Assembly: GCA_038244815.1 (NCBI GenBank)
Contig: JBBRTB010000001.1
Location: 124,001-188,000 of the forward strand
Direction of reading: 5' to 3'
Origin: DASVHS01 sp038244815
GTDB lineage: Bacteria > Acidobacteriota > Thermoanaerobaculia > Gp7-AA8
DNA: 64,000 nt
Below are positions 26,890 to 35,801 of the stretch, piece by piece. Position 1 is the first letter of the stretch. Every line of letters starts with the position of its first letter. Made by a program: the position numbers and the translations under genes. Below the pieces are notes generated by a model. That model was not told the origin of the DNA. It was given only the letters and a program-made list of their open reading frames with translations, and made no database searches.

Positions 26890-28053
26890 CTACTCGCCGC
26901 TGCGGCGTTTCGGCTCGGCGCGATGGGCGTGCTGCAAAATCGTGCGTATGCGCGGCAGCAGCGTTTCCTTGCGCAGCGGCTTCCGCAGAAAATCCGCGGC
27001 CCCCATCTCCAGCGCGCGCGCTTCCGCTTCCGGGCCGGCGACGCCGGTGATGAAAATCGCCGGTGTCTCGATCCCCTTCTGGATCATGATCTCGAACAGC
27101 CGCAGCCCGTCGAGCGTGGGAATGTTGATGTCCAGGATGAGCACATCGAACTTGCGGCGGCCGATCTCGATGAGCGCGTCCGCCCCGTCGGGCACGGACA
27201 CGACCTCGTAGCCCGCTTCCATCAGGAATCCCTCGACCAGAGCGGAGGAGACCAGATCGTCCTCGACCAGAAGGATGAGCACCGGACCGTCGAGTGGATT
27301 GCGAAACACTTCCCGTGGAGCGGGAGCGCGGTTCAGCGCGGTGACGATCTCGTCGTGGACGCGCTCGGTCTCTGCGCTCGGGGTCGAGCCGAACTGGCGA
27401 TGCAGGATGTCTGCGCATTCCTGGTAACGGCGCAGCGCCGCATCCGGCCTTCCCTGTTCGAGCTGCAGGCGCATGAGGGTGCGATGGACGATTTCCTGCG
27501 ATGGATCGAGTGACAGGAGCCGGCCGGCCGTGTCCACCGCCCGCTCCCACCATCCCGCCTTGATCTGGGCCGACAGCAGCCGCCCGAATACGCCGACTGC
27601 CGTACGCCAGAATCGCAGGCGCTCGTCGCGCAGCCAATCGTCGAACGCGGGGATGCCGCTGACGTATCCTTCGAGAAGATTTCCGGCGTAACGCTCAGCG
27701 GCTTCGCGCGTGGTATTGATGGCAGGACTGATGGCCAGAGCCTCGAATTCGGCGGCGTCCACGCTCACGGCCTCGGCATTGAGTCGCAGCCCTTCGCCGG
27801 AAACGAGCACGAGATCCGCAGGAATGTAGCGCAATGCGTAACGCAACTCGCCGACAAGATCGGCAACCTGGATGGCCGTGTCCCCTTCACCGAACAGGAG
27901 GTCTCCGATCTGAGTGACATGACCACCCTCCTCGAGACGAAGGGCCAGGTAGGCCACCAGTGCCTTCAGCCTGGGGTTGCCGATCGACAGCGTGTTGCCA
28001 CGATGATCGACCGCCGTGAATTCGCCAAGGAGACGGATCTTGAGATGAGGCAT
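26890..28053 (-). CDS. SARP/BTAD-type regulator with C-terminal receiver domain
   Basis: 387 residues from ATG 28053 (PHLKIRLLGEFTAVD). Residues 1-95 are the AfsR/SARP-like winged helix (GNPRLKALVAYLALRLEEGG). Residues 100-250 are the BTAD tetratricopeptide-like domain (ECADILHRQFGSTPSAETERVH). Residues 265-380 are a complete receiver (LLVEDDLVSSALVEGF, phosphoacceptor in DVLILDINIPTLDG, KPL). SARP-type output placed before a receiver is an unusual order. It precedes the hybrid kinase by 56 bp on the same strand, so the two are probably a pair. TACTCT 15 nt upstream may be the -10 box. Confidence 0.9.
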   Translation of the reverse strand: MPHLKIRLLGEFTAVDHRGNTLSIGNPRLKALVAYLALRLEEGGHVTQIGDLLFGEGDTAIQVADLVGELRYALRYIPADLVLVSGEGLRLNAEAVSVDAAEFEALAISPAINTTREAAERYAGNLLEGYVSGIPAFDDWLRDERLRFWRTAVGVFGRLLSAQIKAGWWERAVDTAGRLLSLDPSQEIVHRTLMRLQLEQGRPDAALRRYQECADILHRQFGSTPSAETERVHDEIVTALNRAPAPREVFRNPLDGPVLILLVEDDLVSSALVEGFLMEAGYEVVSVPDGADALIEIGRRKFDVLILDINIPTLDGLRLFEIMIQKGIETPAIFITGVAGPEAEARALEMGAADFLRKPLRKETLLPRIRTILQHAHRAEPKRRSGE

Positions 28054-28194
28054 TCTGTGTGGAAGAAAGAGTAACACGAGCTGCGCCGGGGTGAAGTCGG
28101 CCAAAAGTCAGGATTTTGCGTCTACCGAACGATAGGCCGGAGATGGCAATCTTTGGCTTGCTATTCAGGTTAAGCCGTCGTGGGAAGGAGCGGG

Positions 28195-29442
28195 ATGAAC
28201 CTCGAACGGATTGTGATCACGGGAATCGGAGTCATGAGCCCGAACGGTGTCGGGCGCGAGAATTACTTCTCCTCACTCCGATCGGGCCGGAGCGGTGTTC
28301 GTGAGATCACGCATTTCGACGCCAGTGACCTCCCCTGCCGGGTGGCCGGTGAAGTCGATTTCGACCCCACCGTGTGGATCGATTCGAAGAATATGAAGCA
28401 TGTCGGCCGGGTCGTTCCCCTGGCTGTTGCGGCGACGGACGAAGCGCTCCGCGACGCCAGGCTCGATCCCTCTGCCGTCGATCTGGCCACGCGACGGCAG
28501 ATCGCCGTGATGCTCGGCTCCGGCGGCGGAGCCATCGAGTTCAGCGAGCGGATGTACGAGCTCTGGTACAAGGGTGCGGTCAAGCAGGCCTCGGTGTACG
28601 CGATTCCCTCCGGCACGATCGGGACTCTGGCCTCGGAGATCTCGATGGCCTACGACTTCCACGGCTACTCCCATCTCATCTCCACCGGCTGCACATCGTC
28701 GACCGACGCCATCGGCTACGCCTATCGCAATCTGAGGCTGGGCGTCTGCGACTACGTGATCACCGGGGGCGCCGATGCCGCCATCACTGAAGGCATCATG
28801 ACGGGCTTTTGCATCATGCGCATCGTGTCCAGCGCGTTCAACCACACGCCGGAGTCGGCCTCCCGTCCCTTCACCCGCGACCGCGATGGCTTCGTCCTCG
28901 CCGAAGGGGCATGGATGTTCGTCGTCGAGCGCGAGTCGACGGCGCGGGCGCGAGGCGCGAAAATCTACGCGGAAGTGGCCGGCTACGGCTCGACATGCGA
29001 CGCCTACCACCGCGTGCGCATGGATGAGTCGGGCGAAGAGCCCGCCCGGGCCATGCAACTCGCACTCGCGGACGCCGCGGTGCATCCGACGGAGATCGAA
29101 TACATCAACTACCACGGCACCGCCACCGACCTCAACGACCGCGTAGAGACTCGCGCGGTCAAGCTCGCCTTCGGCAAACACGCCTGGAAGCTGGCGGGAT
29201 CGGCGACGAAGTCGATGATCGGACATCCCCAGGGCGCCTGCGGTGCGGCGGGCGTGGCCGCGACGCTGATGGCCTTTCAGGATGATGTCCTGCCACCGAC
29301 CATCAACCTCGACAACCCCGATCCCGAGTGTGATCTCGACTACGTCCCCGACCTCGGCCGCCGCACTCGCGTGAACGCCGCGGTGTGCAACACCATCGCG
29401 TTCGGCTCGAAGAATTCGGCGCTGGTGCTCAAGCGTGTGTGA
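28195..29442 (+). CDS. Beta-ketoacyl-ACP synthase (FabF/KAS II type)
   Basis: 415 residues, full KAS length. Catalytic triad: Cys in STGCTSSTDAIG, His in NYHGTATDLND, His in IGHPQGACGAAG. N-terminal RIVITGIGVMSPNG is typical FabF. Catalyses decarboxylative condensation of malonyl-ACP with an acyl thioester. ATG with AAGGAG 4 nt upstream. The next two genes (methyltransferase, FAD oxidoreductase) are not fatty-acid genes, so this is probably a specialised ketosynthase for a small secondary metabolite rather than the housekeeping FabF. Confidence 0.92.
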   Translation: MNLERIVITGIGVMSPNGVGRENYFSSLRSGRSGVREITHFDASDLPCRVAGEVDFDPTVWIDSKNMKHVGRVVPLAVAATDEALRDARLDPSAVDLATRRQIAVMLGSGGGAIEFSERMYELWYKGAVKQASVYAIPSGTIGTLASEISMAYDFHGYSHLISTGCTSSTDAIGYAYRNLRLGVCDYVITGGADAAITEGIMTGFCIMRIVSSAFNHTPESASRPFTRDRDGFVLAEGAWMFVVERESTARARGAKIYAEVAGYGSTCDAYHRVRMDESGEEPARAMQLALADAAVHPTEIEYINYHGTATDLNDRVETRAVKLAFGKHAWKLAGSATKSMIGHPQGACGAAGVAATLMAFQDDVLPPTINLDNPDPECDLDYVPDLGRRTRVNAAVCNTIAFGSKNSALVLKRV

Positions 29443-29489
29443 TCGGAGTGCCTCCCTCAGGACGTCATCGTCCGGGGCAACCGATTGAG

Positions 29490-30143
29490 ATGAATCTGTT
29501 CACGCCGCCGCGACTCGACGAGCCCGAGCTTCTCGATGAACACGACGCTCCGCCCGCCGACGCGGAACGATCGCTGCGCGACCTGCGCCGCATCAACCGC
29601 TATCTGGGCGGCGTGACTACGTACCGGCGGCTGCTGAAACGATTTCGCGGCCTGCAATCGATCGTCGACCTCGGCGCCGGGACGGCCGACCTGCTGGAGT
29701 CGGTTCCCGGCGAGGTCCTGCGTGTGGCACTCGACTTCAAGATCGATCACCTCCTCTACCTTCGGAACCATTCGCGCGCGCGCCGCGTGGTCGGCGACGC
29801 GCTCCAACTCCCTTTCCGCGATGGTTCGGCCGACGTGGTGACCTCGTCGCACTTCTTCCATCACTTCACTCCCTGCGAAAACGAGACGATCCTCCGCGAG
29901 TCGCTGCGCGTGGCAAAGAGAGGCGTGGCCGTCACGGACACACGGCGGCATTACGTGCCGCTCCTCTTCGTTCTTCTGCTCGGATCGCTGAGGATCTTCG
30001 GACGGATCACCCGCCTCGATGCGCCCGGCTCCGTGCGCCGCGGCTACACCGTCGAGGAGGCCCGCCGCATCGCCGGTGCCGCCGGTTCCGCCCGTGTGCG
30101 GAAGTTTTTCCCGTTCCGATTCGCCATCATCATGGACAAATGA
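29490..30143 (+). CDS. Class I SAM methyltransferase, polyketide-tailoring type
   Basis: 217 residues from ATG 29490. The N-terminal helix pattern ELLDEHDAPPADAERSLRDL then RRINRYLGG is the hallmark of the methyltransferases that accompany type III polyketide synthases (SrsB-like). The SAM site is IVDLGAGTADLLESV with VALDF and GDALQLPFRDGSADVV; HFFHHF follows. A hydrophobic segment (VPLLFVLLLGSLRIFG) suggests membrane association. The stop overlaps the next gene by ATGA. Probably methylates the product of the ketosynthase pathway. Confidence 0.85.
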   Translation: MNLFTPPRLDEPELLDEHDAPPADAERSLRDLRRINRYLGGVTTYRRLLKRFRGLQSIVDLGAGTADLLESVPGEVLRVALDFKIDHLLYLRNHSRARRVVGDALQLPFRDGSADVVTSSHFFHHFTPCENETILRESLRVAKRGVAVTDTRRHYVPLLFVLLLGSLRIFGRITRLDAPGSVRRGYTVEEARRIAGAAGSARVRKFFPFRFAIIMDK

Positions 30144-31258
30144 AGGCCGGCATCGCCATCGTCGGAGCGGGACCCGCGGGATCGACGCTGGCGGCATTGC
30201 TGGCGCGGCGAGGAGTTGATGTCGCGCTCATCGACCGCGACGAGTTCCCGCGAGACAAGCTGTGCGGCGAGTTTCTCTCCTACGACGCGCTCCCGATCCT
30301 CGACCGGCTCGGCGTTTCGTTCGAGACGCCTCAGATCCGCCGATGCCGCATCTTCTCGCGGCGCCGCCTTTACGAATTCGACTTCCCGGCCACCGCTCGC
30401 GGCGTCAGCCGCCTGCTGCTCGATGACCGCCTCTATCGCAGAGCCCTCGAGGCAGGGGCACGATCGTTCGCCGGCTGGACGGCGCTGAGCCTCGACCCGC
30501 TGACGATCGAGCGGAACGGCCAGCGCCAAATCATCGAAGCGGATGTGATCGTCGGTGCGTGGGGGCGATGGGGACGCTTCGACGCGCAGCTCGGCCGCGC
30601 TTTCGTGCGCGATCACTCGCACCGCAGCTTCGGATTCAAGCGCCACTATGTGGCGGCCGGCGACACCTCCGCCACGATTGACCTCTATTCATTCCACGGC
30701 GGCTATCTCGGCGTGTCGCCCATCGAGAACGGCCGGACCAACATCTGCGGGCTCGTTCACGAATCACGTCTCAGCGGGCTCAAGGGACGATGGCAGGCGT
30801 TCGTCGACACTATTCGCGGGGAAGAGAGCCGCCTCGACGCGATGTATTCGTCCTACCGGCCGGATCAGGAGGGATTCCTCACCTCCGAGCCGGTCATCTT
30901 TCGCGCGCGAGGCCCGGTCGAGCGAGGGGTGATCATGATCGGCGACGCCTCCGGCATCGTCGACCCGCTCACCGGAAACGGGATGGCCATGGCCATCCAG
31001 TCGGCCGCCATCGCCGTACCGCACGTGCTGCGCGCCGCCGCAGGCCGCCGGGACGATGCCGCCTATGCCGAAGCGCACGCGAGATTCTTCGCACGCCGAA
31101 TCCGCTGGAGCCGGCGCGTGGCCATGATTCTGTCGCGGCCGGCACTGCTCGACGCCGCCCTGGCCGCGGTGCGCTCGCCGGGCGCCGGTTCGTTCCTCCT
31201 CGCTCACACGAGAGCCACTCTGCACGAGGTCGAAACAGCGGTCGCGGAGGCCTTCTGA
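30140..31258 (+). CDS. FAD-dependent oxidoreductase (geranylgeranyl reductase/monooxygenase family)
   Basis: 372 residues. FAD dinucleotide site IAIVGAGPAGSTLAALLARRG, then LIDRDEFPRDKLCGEFLS, and the second FAD motif GDASGIVDPLTGNGMAMAI. The family includes geranylgeranyl reductases and the flavin hydroxylases found beside type III PKS genes (SrsC-like). With the ketosynthase and methyltransferase it forms a three-gene biosynthetic operon, all with tight spacing or overlaps. Confidence 0.88.
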   Translation: MKAGIAIVGAGPAGSTLAALLARRGVDVALIDRDEFPRDKLCGEFLSYDALPILDRLGVSFETPQIRRCRIFSRRRLYEFDFPATARGVSRLLLDDRLYRRALEAGARSFAGWTALSLDPLTIERNGQRQIIEADVIVGAWGRWGRFDAQLGRAFVRDHSHRSFGFKRHYVAAGDTSATIDLYSFHGGYLGVSPIENGRTNICGLVHESRLSGLKGRWQAFVDTIRGEESRLDAMYSSYRPDQEGFLTSEPVIFRARGPVERGVIMIGDASGIVDPLTGNGMAMAIQSAAIAVPHVLRAAAGRRDDAAYAEAHARFFARRIRWSRRVAMILSRPALLDAALAAVRSPGAGSFLLAHTRATLHEVETAVAEAF

Positions 31259-31274
31259 TACAGTCATTCTCATC

Positions 31275-31937
31275 ATGACCGTCTACCCGGAAGGCGAGTT
31301 TGTCCTTCCGATTTTCCCGCTGCCGAACCTCGTTTTCTTTCCCAATACGAGGCTCCCGCTGCACGTATTCGAGCCCCGCTACAGGCAGATGGTCACCGAC
31401 GCGATCGAGGCCGACAAGCGCTTCGGCATCGTGCTGCTGCGTCCGGGATGGGAGACGGATTACTTCGGCGCTCCGGCCGTGCACACATGCGGAACCCTGG
31501 GAACGATCGAGCAGGCCGTTCCTCTCGACGACGGGCGTTTCAACATCCTGGTCCGCGGCGACGTCCGCTTCCGCATCGTCGACGAAGTGGGAAGCGTGCC
31601 GTATCGAACGGCCCGCGTCGTGGCCAGCCCGGAGGTCCGCCAGCGCGCCGAGGATGCCTACGCGCAGCGCGAGTGGCTGGCGGAGCTGGCGCGGTTGTAT
31701 CTCAAGTACCTGCCCGATCAGATGGCCGTGCCCGAGATCGAGACCGTCGGACTCGACGCGCTGGCCAACGCCCTGATCATGTCGCTCAACCTCGAGGTCG
31801 AGGAAAAGCAGAAGCTGCTGGAGATCGATGACCTCATCGCCCGTGCCGAGCGAGTCGGCGCCGAGCTGCAGAGCCGCGTGGAAAGCCTGAAGTTCCTCTC
31901 ACCGTTCCGGCGCGGATCCGATCCGTCGAGGAACTGA
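31275..31937 (+). CDS. LON substrate-binding-domain protein (PUA-like N-terminal Lon domain)
   Basis: 220 residues. It contains the Lon N-terminal domain without ATPase or protease: LPIFPLPNLVFFPNTRLPLHVFEPRY (partly quoted), FGIVLLRPG, GTIEQAVPLDDGRFNILVRG, then a helical C-terminus. Such stand-alone proteins are common; their role is unclear, possibly in protein quality control. TACAGT 11 nt before the ATG predicts a near-leaderless mRNA. A palindromic heptad repeat follows the stop. Confidence 0.9.
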   Translation: MTVYPEGEFVLPIFPLPNLVFFPNTRLPLHVFEPRYRQMVTDAIEADKRFGIVLLRPGWETDYFGAPAVHTCGTLGTIEQAVPLDDGRFNILVRGDVRFRIVDEVGSVPYRTARVVASPEVRQRAEDAYAQREWLAELARLYLKYLPDQMAVPEIETVGLDALANALIMSLNLEVEEKQKLLEIDDLIARAERVGAELQSRVESLKFLSPFRRGSDPSRN

Positions 31938-31940
31938 AGT

Positions 31941-32024
31941 GGGCTGGGTGCTCGGTGCTGGGGGCTCGGTGCTGGGTTGATTGCACCGAGGACCGAGCAC
32001 CCAGCACCGAGGACCCAGCACCCA
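31941..32024. repeat. Inverted pair of heptad arrays (GTGCTGG left, GCACCNA right)
   Basis: Left arm 31941-31976 has five units of GTGCTGG type. Right arm 31983-32024 has six units GCACCGA, GGACCGA, GCACCCA, GCACCGA, GGACCCA, GCACCCA. They are nearly back to back, so the whole can fold into one long hairpin. It fills the gap between the LON-domain gene and the methyltransferase. Confidence 0.93.
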
Positions 32025-32068
32025 GCAGTCTCCTGCCGGAATCCGGTGTGCGCCATCCGCAGGGAACA

Positions 32069-32074
32069 TAGAAT
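32069..32074 (+). promoter_or_regulatory. -10 box TAGAAT of the 32083 methyltransferase
   Basis: TAGAAT ends 9 nt before GTG 32083, predicting a 2 nt leader. Confidence 0.5.
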
Positions 32075-32082
32075 CCGCGGCT

Positions 32083-32829
32083 GTGCAGGGTGAGCTTCCG
32101 TATCGCGACTTCCTCTATCCTCTCAATGTCTTCATGCATGTCCTGATGCATGAAGAGGGCAGCGTCACGCATCTTCACTACGGCCTGTTCGATCGGGGGG
32201 ACGAATCGATTGCGACCGCGCAGCAGCGGTCGACGGAGCTGCTCCTCGACCGCCTGCCCAGCCCGCCAGCCAGCCTGCTCGAGGTCGGCGCCGGACTCGG
32301 CACCACGCTCGCTCTTCTGACGCGGCTCGGGTACCAGGCGCAGGGCATTACCCCTGACGAAAAGCAGGTGGCCATGGTCCGCCGGCAGTTCGGCGACAGC
32401 GTGCGCGTCGAGCAGGTCGCTTTCGAGAACCTCGTTCCGCGTCCGTTCGACGTCGTGTTGTTCCAGGAGTCGTCGCAGTACATCGACGCGCAAGCGCTGT
32501 TTGCCAAGTGCGCCGCCATCACCAACGATGTCCTCGTGCTCGATGAGTTCGCCACCCGTGAAGGCACGCTGCACGGGCTCGACGAGTTCCTGGCGGCCGC
32601 TGGAGCCCACGGGTTCCGCAAAGCGGAGGAGCTCGATCTCTCGTTGCGCGCCGCACCGACCGTCGACTACTTCATGGACCGCCTCGATCGATATCGCCCG
32701 CTGCTCATCGCCGATCTCGGGATCAGCAGCGCGCAGGTCGATGACCTCATCGCCAGCGGCGAGAGCTACCGCCGCCTCTACGCGGACGGCACCTACGTCT
32801 ATCGCCTGCTGCGCTTCAGGAAGGAATGA
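32083..32829 (+). CDS. Class I SAM methyltransferase (sphingolipid/cyclopropane-like)
   Basis: 248 residues from GTG 32083 (MQGELPYRDFLYPLNVFMHV). SAM motif LLEVGAGLGTTLALLTRLGY, then GITPDEKQVAMVRRQFG and DVVLFQESSQYIDA. It resembles methyltransferases of small-molecule or glycan clusters (MT11 class); the acceptor is unknown. It heads a group of methyltransferases and glycosyltransferases reaching 37.3 kb. Its 3' end overlaps the convergent oxygenase by 14 bp. Confidence 0.78.
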   Translation: MQGELPYRDFLYPLNVFMHVLMHEEGSVTHLHYGLFDRGDESIATAQQRSTELLLDRLPSPPASLLEVGAGLGTTLALLTRLGYQAQGITPDEKQVAMVRRQFGDSVRVEQVAFENLVPRPFDVVLFQESSQYIDAQALFAKCAAITNDVLVLDEFATREGTLHGLDEFLAAAGAHGFRKAEELDLSLRAAPTVDYFMDRLDRYRPLLIADLGISSAQVDDLIASGESYRRLYADGTYVYRLLRFRKE

Positions 32830-33510
32830 ACAGCGTGTCGTGCGGTGCCGATGCTTCCTCTTTCGGCCGTCCCGCCGTGTAGTAGTAGAGGAAACGGACT
32901 TGCGGGTCACGCCCGGCGGCGATCCCAGAGGATGTGGATGTCCATGGAACGACGTGTCGGTCGTCGAGAAGACGACCGTGCGATTGAAAACCGGAAGGAT
33001 CTTCTCGACGCAATGCTTCGCGTCCCTGTCCCACAACTCCAGATGTCCGCCATACTCCTCGCGCCAGTTCCTGTTCAGATAGATCAACATATTGAGCCGG
33101 CGATCGAGATGGAGCTTCGGATGCACATTGAAGTCGGCGTGCACCTTCAGAAACCCGCCCGGCTCGATCTGATGCAGCCCCCCTCCGCCGAAATAGGGAT
33201 CGGGAATCAGACCCTCGATGCCGGTGATGCGCTCGAGAAACAAGAGCATCTCGAAGCCGTTCATGGCATCGAGGAAGCGCCGCACGGTGTCGCTGATCGT
33301 GCTCGACTGGTGGTAATAGCCGAGTTTTTTCTCCTGCGCATTGTCGAAGCGCGTCCAGCGCATCTGTTCCGCCGACGGAAACTCCCGAAGCACGGCGTCG
33401 AGATCGGCATCGTCGAACAGACCGTCCAGCGCGATGTGCGGAAACGGCTCGGCCCGGGCGTAGCGCTCGCGGAGCGAGTCGGGATCGTAATTGAGCTTTA
33501 CCGGCGCCAT
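32816..33510 (-). pseudogene. 2-oxoglutarate/Fe(II) oxygenase (prolyl-4-hydroxylase-like) with a frameshift
   Basis: The first part (33510 to about 32895) reads a complete 2OG oxygenase core: FPHIALDGLFDDADLD, the GGGLHQIEPGGFLKVHADFN motif (partly quoted; H-x-D iron ligands), RLNMLIYLNRNWREEYGGHLELWD and the distal His in TSFHGHPHPLGSPPGVTRK. Straight after that the frame breaks. The expected ending, VRFLYYYTAGRPKEEASAPHDTLF, continues in another frame to a stop at 32816. One missing base near 32892-32895 (an AAA run) explains it. It is either a real inactivation or a sequencing error; the core is otherwise intact. Acts probably on a glycan or peptide in this cluster. Confidence 0.75.
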
Positions 33511-33632
33511 TGCAGGTCTTCGCTTCGCGTGAACTCGAGCGACAACCCGGGAGAATACGTCACCCGCCGTCCGGTGAGTGGTGGCACGATTTCATGCTGC
33601 CGATTCCAACCTCGTAGAATGCGGCGCTCGCC

Positions 33633-34637
33633 ATGCAGCCGCTCCGCATCGCCTACCTGCTCGAAGACACCGGAATGGCCGGCGGAATCCGCGTCGCCGT
33701 GGCCCAGGCCGACGCGCTGGTGGCGCGCGGCCACGACGTCACTCTGATCACCAAGGGCCAACCGCTGACCTGGCGGCATTCCGACGCCAGGTGGCAGTAC
33801 GTCCGATCGTTCGGTGACGCCGCGCTCGAGCCGTTCGATTTCGTCATCGGCACGTTCTGGAAGACGCTGCCATTCGTCTACGAGGCCGCGCCCACCCGCG
33901 GCATTCATCTCTGCCAGGGATACGAGGGGTCGTTCACCGCCTATCGCGATCTCAAACCGCAGATCGACGCCGCCTATCGCCTCCCGCTGCCGAAGATCAC
34001 CGTCTCCCCGCATCTCGTGCAGATCTGCATGCAGTTCTCGAGCGACGCCACCTACATCGGCCAGATCGTCGACGACGTTTTCTTCCGTCATCCGCAGTTC
34101 CGCGACGGCAAAATGCGGGTGCTGCTGGTCGGTCCGGTTCAGGCCGATTTCAAGGGCATCGCCGTGGGATACGAAGCGGTTCGTCACGCCCGGAAGGCCG
34201 GCGCGGACTTCGATCTCATTCGCGTTTCGCAGTGGCCTGCAACCGATGATGAGCCCGCGGAGCTCGCAACGGAGTTTCATGTCGGGCTCGATTCGGCGGC
34301 CATGGCCCGCCTCATCGCCACCTGCGACCTCTACCTCGGCATGAGCCTGCATCAGGAAGGCTTCGGCCTTCCGGCCGCGGAGTCGATGGCCTCGGTGCTG
34401 GCGGCGGTGCTGTCCGAGGTGCCGTCGTATTTGTCGTTCGACGGCGCGCACGATTACGCGCTCTTCGCGCCCGAGGGCGATGCAGTCACCGCGGGCGATG
34501 CTCTCATCCGTCTCGTCGGCGACGCGGCACTCCGGCGGCGCATCGCCCTGCGCGGGCGCGAAGTCGTCGAGCAATTCCGCGCTCACCACACCGCCCTCCG
34601 CCTGGAGCGCTACTTACTGAGTCGCCGCAAGAGATAA
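33633..34637 (+). CDS. Glycosyltransferase family 4-like protein
   Basis: 334 residues with GT-B layout. N-terminal RIAYLLEDTGMAGGIRVAVAQADALVARGHDV, then a second-domain core RVLLVGPVQADFKGIAVGYEAV and the nucleotide-sugar EX7E-like region HQEGFGLPAAESMASV. It probably transfers a sugar in a surface-polysaccharide or glycolipid pathway. It is paralogous to the protein at 36508. TAGAAT 13 nt before the ATG. Confidence 0.87.
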   Translation: MQPLRIAYLLEDTGMAGGIRVAVAQADALVARGHDVTLITKGQPLTWRHSDARWQYVRSFGDAALEPFDFVIGTFWKTLPFVYEAAPTRGIHLCQGYEGSFTAYRDLKPQIDAAYRLPLPKITVSPHLVQICMQFSSDATYIGQIVDDVFFRHPQFRDGKMRVLLVGPVQADFKGIAVGYEAVRHARKAGADFDLIRVSQWPATDDEPAELATEFHVGLDSAAMARLIATCDLYLGMSLHQEGFGLPAAESMASVLAAVLSEVPSYLSFDGAHDYALFAPEGDAVTAGDALIRLVGDAALRRRIALRGREVVEQFRAHHTALRLERYLLSRRKR

Positions 34638-34640
34638 ACT
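34635..34640 (+). promoter_or_regulatory. -10 box TAAACT of the 34650 methyltransferase
   Basis: The hexamer overlaps the stop of the upstream glycosyltransferase and ends 10 nt before ATG 34650. The same TAAACTCCG sequence occurs before the GTG at 46482. Confidence 0.45.
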
Positions 34641-34649
34641 CCGACGCCG

Positions 34650-35801
34650 ATGCCGGTCGCGATCCTGTTTCCCACCTACGATCATCCGGCCATCGAGGAA
34701 CGCTACGCGAGCTGGCAGGCGGAGGCCCTCCTGCGCCGCGACGCCGCCGAGATCCATCACTACGCGTTCAATGAGTCCGCGCACCATGCCGTGCTCGACG
34801 TCCGGTCGCCTCACGTTTTCGTGGTTACCGATCCTCTCCTGCTGCCCTCGCCCCGGCTGCCCGAGCGCCTGGCCGCGATTCTCGACGCCTCCGCCGCCTT
34901 TGCGGCGCTGCCTTCGAGTACCCAGGCAACCGTTCCTGCGCAAAGAGCCGCGCTTCCTCCTTACATGACCCTGCGCGAATTCGAGCTCGAGACCAGCGCG
35001 CTTCAACAAAGCGAAGCGGGCATCGAGCGTATGACCTGGAGCCTCGACGATCCGGGCGCGTTTCTCTGCCGCACGACCGACATCAGCGGACTCACGACGT
35101 CGATGCTGGAGACGCTCCAGGGGCGCGAGGTGGTCATCTCACGATCCGACTTCATCCACCAGTGGCCGTCGCTTCGCGGTGACGGCCGCCAGGATCTGCT
35201 CGACCGTATCGGCAAGGACGCGAAGAATGTCCTCGAATTCGGCTGCGGCGAAGGAGCTCTGGGCGCGGCGCTCAAGCAAAGGCAGAAAGTGCGCGTGGTC
35301 GGCATCGAGCTCGATCGCCGGGCCGCCGGGATCGCCCGGAAACGGCTCGACGACGTCTACCAGGGCGACGCCCTCGAGATCGCCGCCATTCTCCACGAGC
35401 AGTTCGACTGGATCGTCGGCGGCGACATCGTCGAGCATCTCGCCGAGCCCTGGACATTCCTTTCCGATCTGCGGCGCCTGGCCCGCGACGACGGACGTCT
35501 TCTGCTGAGCATCCCCAACATCGCCAATGCCTCCGTCATCGCCGACCTTCTGGAAGGCCGTTTCGACTACGTCTACATGGGTCTCACCTGCGCCGGCCAT
35601 CTCCGCTTTTTCACGAGGCGATCGATCGAGGAGATGCTCTCGATCGCGGGCTGGGAAATCGAAAGCATCGACGCGCAGGAACTGACGGTCACGCGCGAAC
35701 GCGATGCCACGATCGCCCGCTTCGAATCGGCTGGTCTGCGGTTCTCGAAGAGCGATCTCCTGCCCTCCGGCTACTACGTGACCGCGCGGAAGCGGCCATG
35801 A
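34650..35801 (+). CDS. Two-domain protein with C-terminal class I SAM methyltransferase
   Basis: 383 residues. The N-terminal 160 residues are an unrecognised alpha/beta domain (MPVAILFPTYDHPAIEERYA). From about 180 there is a methyltransferase of the UbiG/Methyltransf_23 class: VLEFGCGEGALGAALK, VVGIELDRRAAGIARKRLDDVYQGDA, GGDIVEHLAEPW, LLSIPNIAN, GHLRFFTRRS. The arrangement is typical of methyltransferases in O-antigen or capsule loci. It overlaps the next gene by ATGA. Confidence 0.83.
   Translation: MPVAILFPTYDHPAIEERYASWQAEALLRRDAAEIHHYAFNESAHHAVLDVRSPHVFVVTDPLLLPSPRLPERLAAILDASAAFAALPSSTQATVPAQRAALPPYMTLREFELETSALQQSEAGIERMTWSLDDPGAFLCRTTDISGLTTSMLETLQGREVVISRSDFIHQWPSLRGDGRQDLLDRIGKDAKNVLEFGCGEGALGAALKQRQKVRVVGIELDRRAAGIARKRLDDVYQGDALEIAAILHEQFDWIVGGDIVEHLAEPWTFLSDLRRLARDDGRLLLSIPNIANASVIADLLEGRFDYVYMGLTCAGHLRFFTRRSIEEMLSIAGWEIESIDAQELTVTRERDATIARFESAGLRFSKSDLLPSGYYVTARKRP

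Noticed and set aside
31981..32082. N-terminal extension of the 32083 methyltransferase
   Set aside because: It would encode the heptad repeat; the GTG after a TAGAAT box is a better start.
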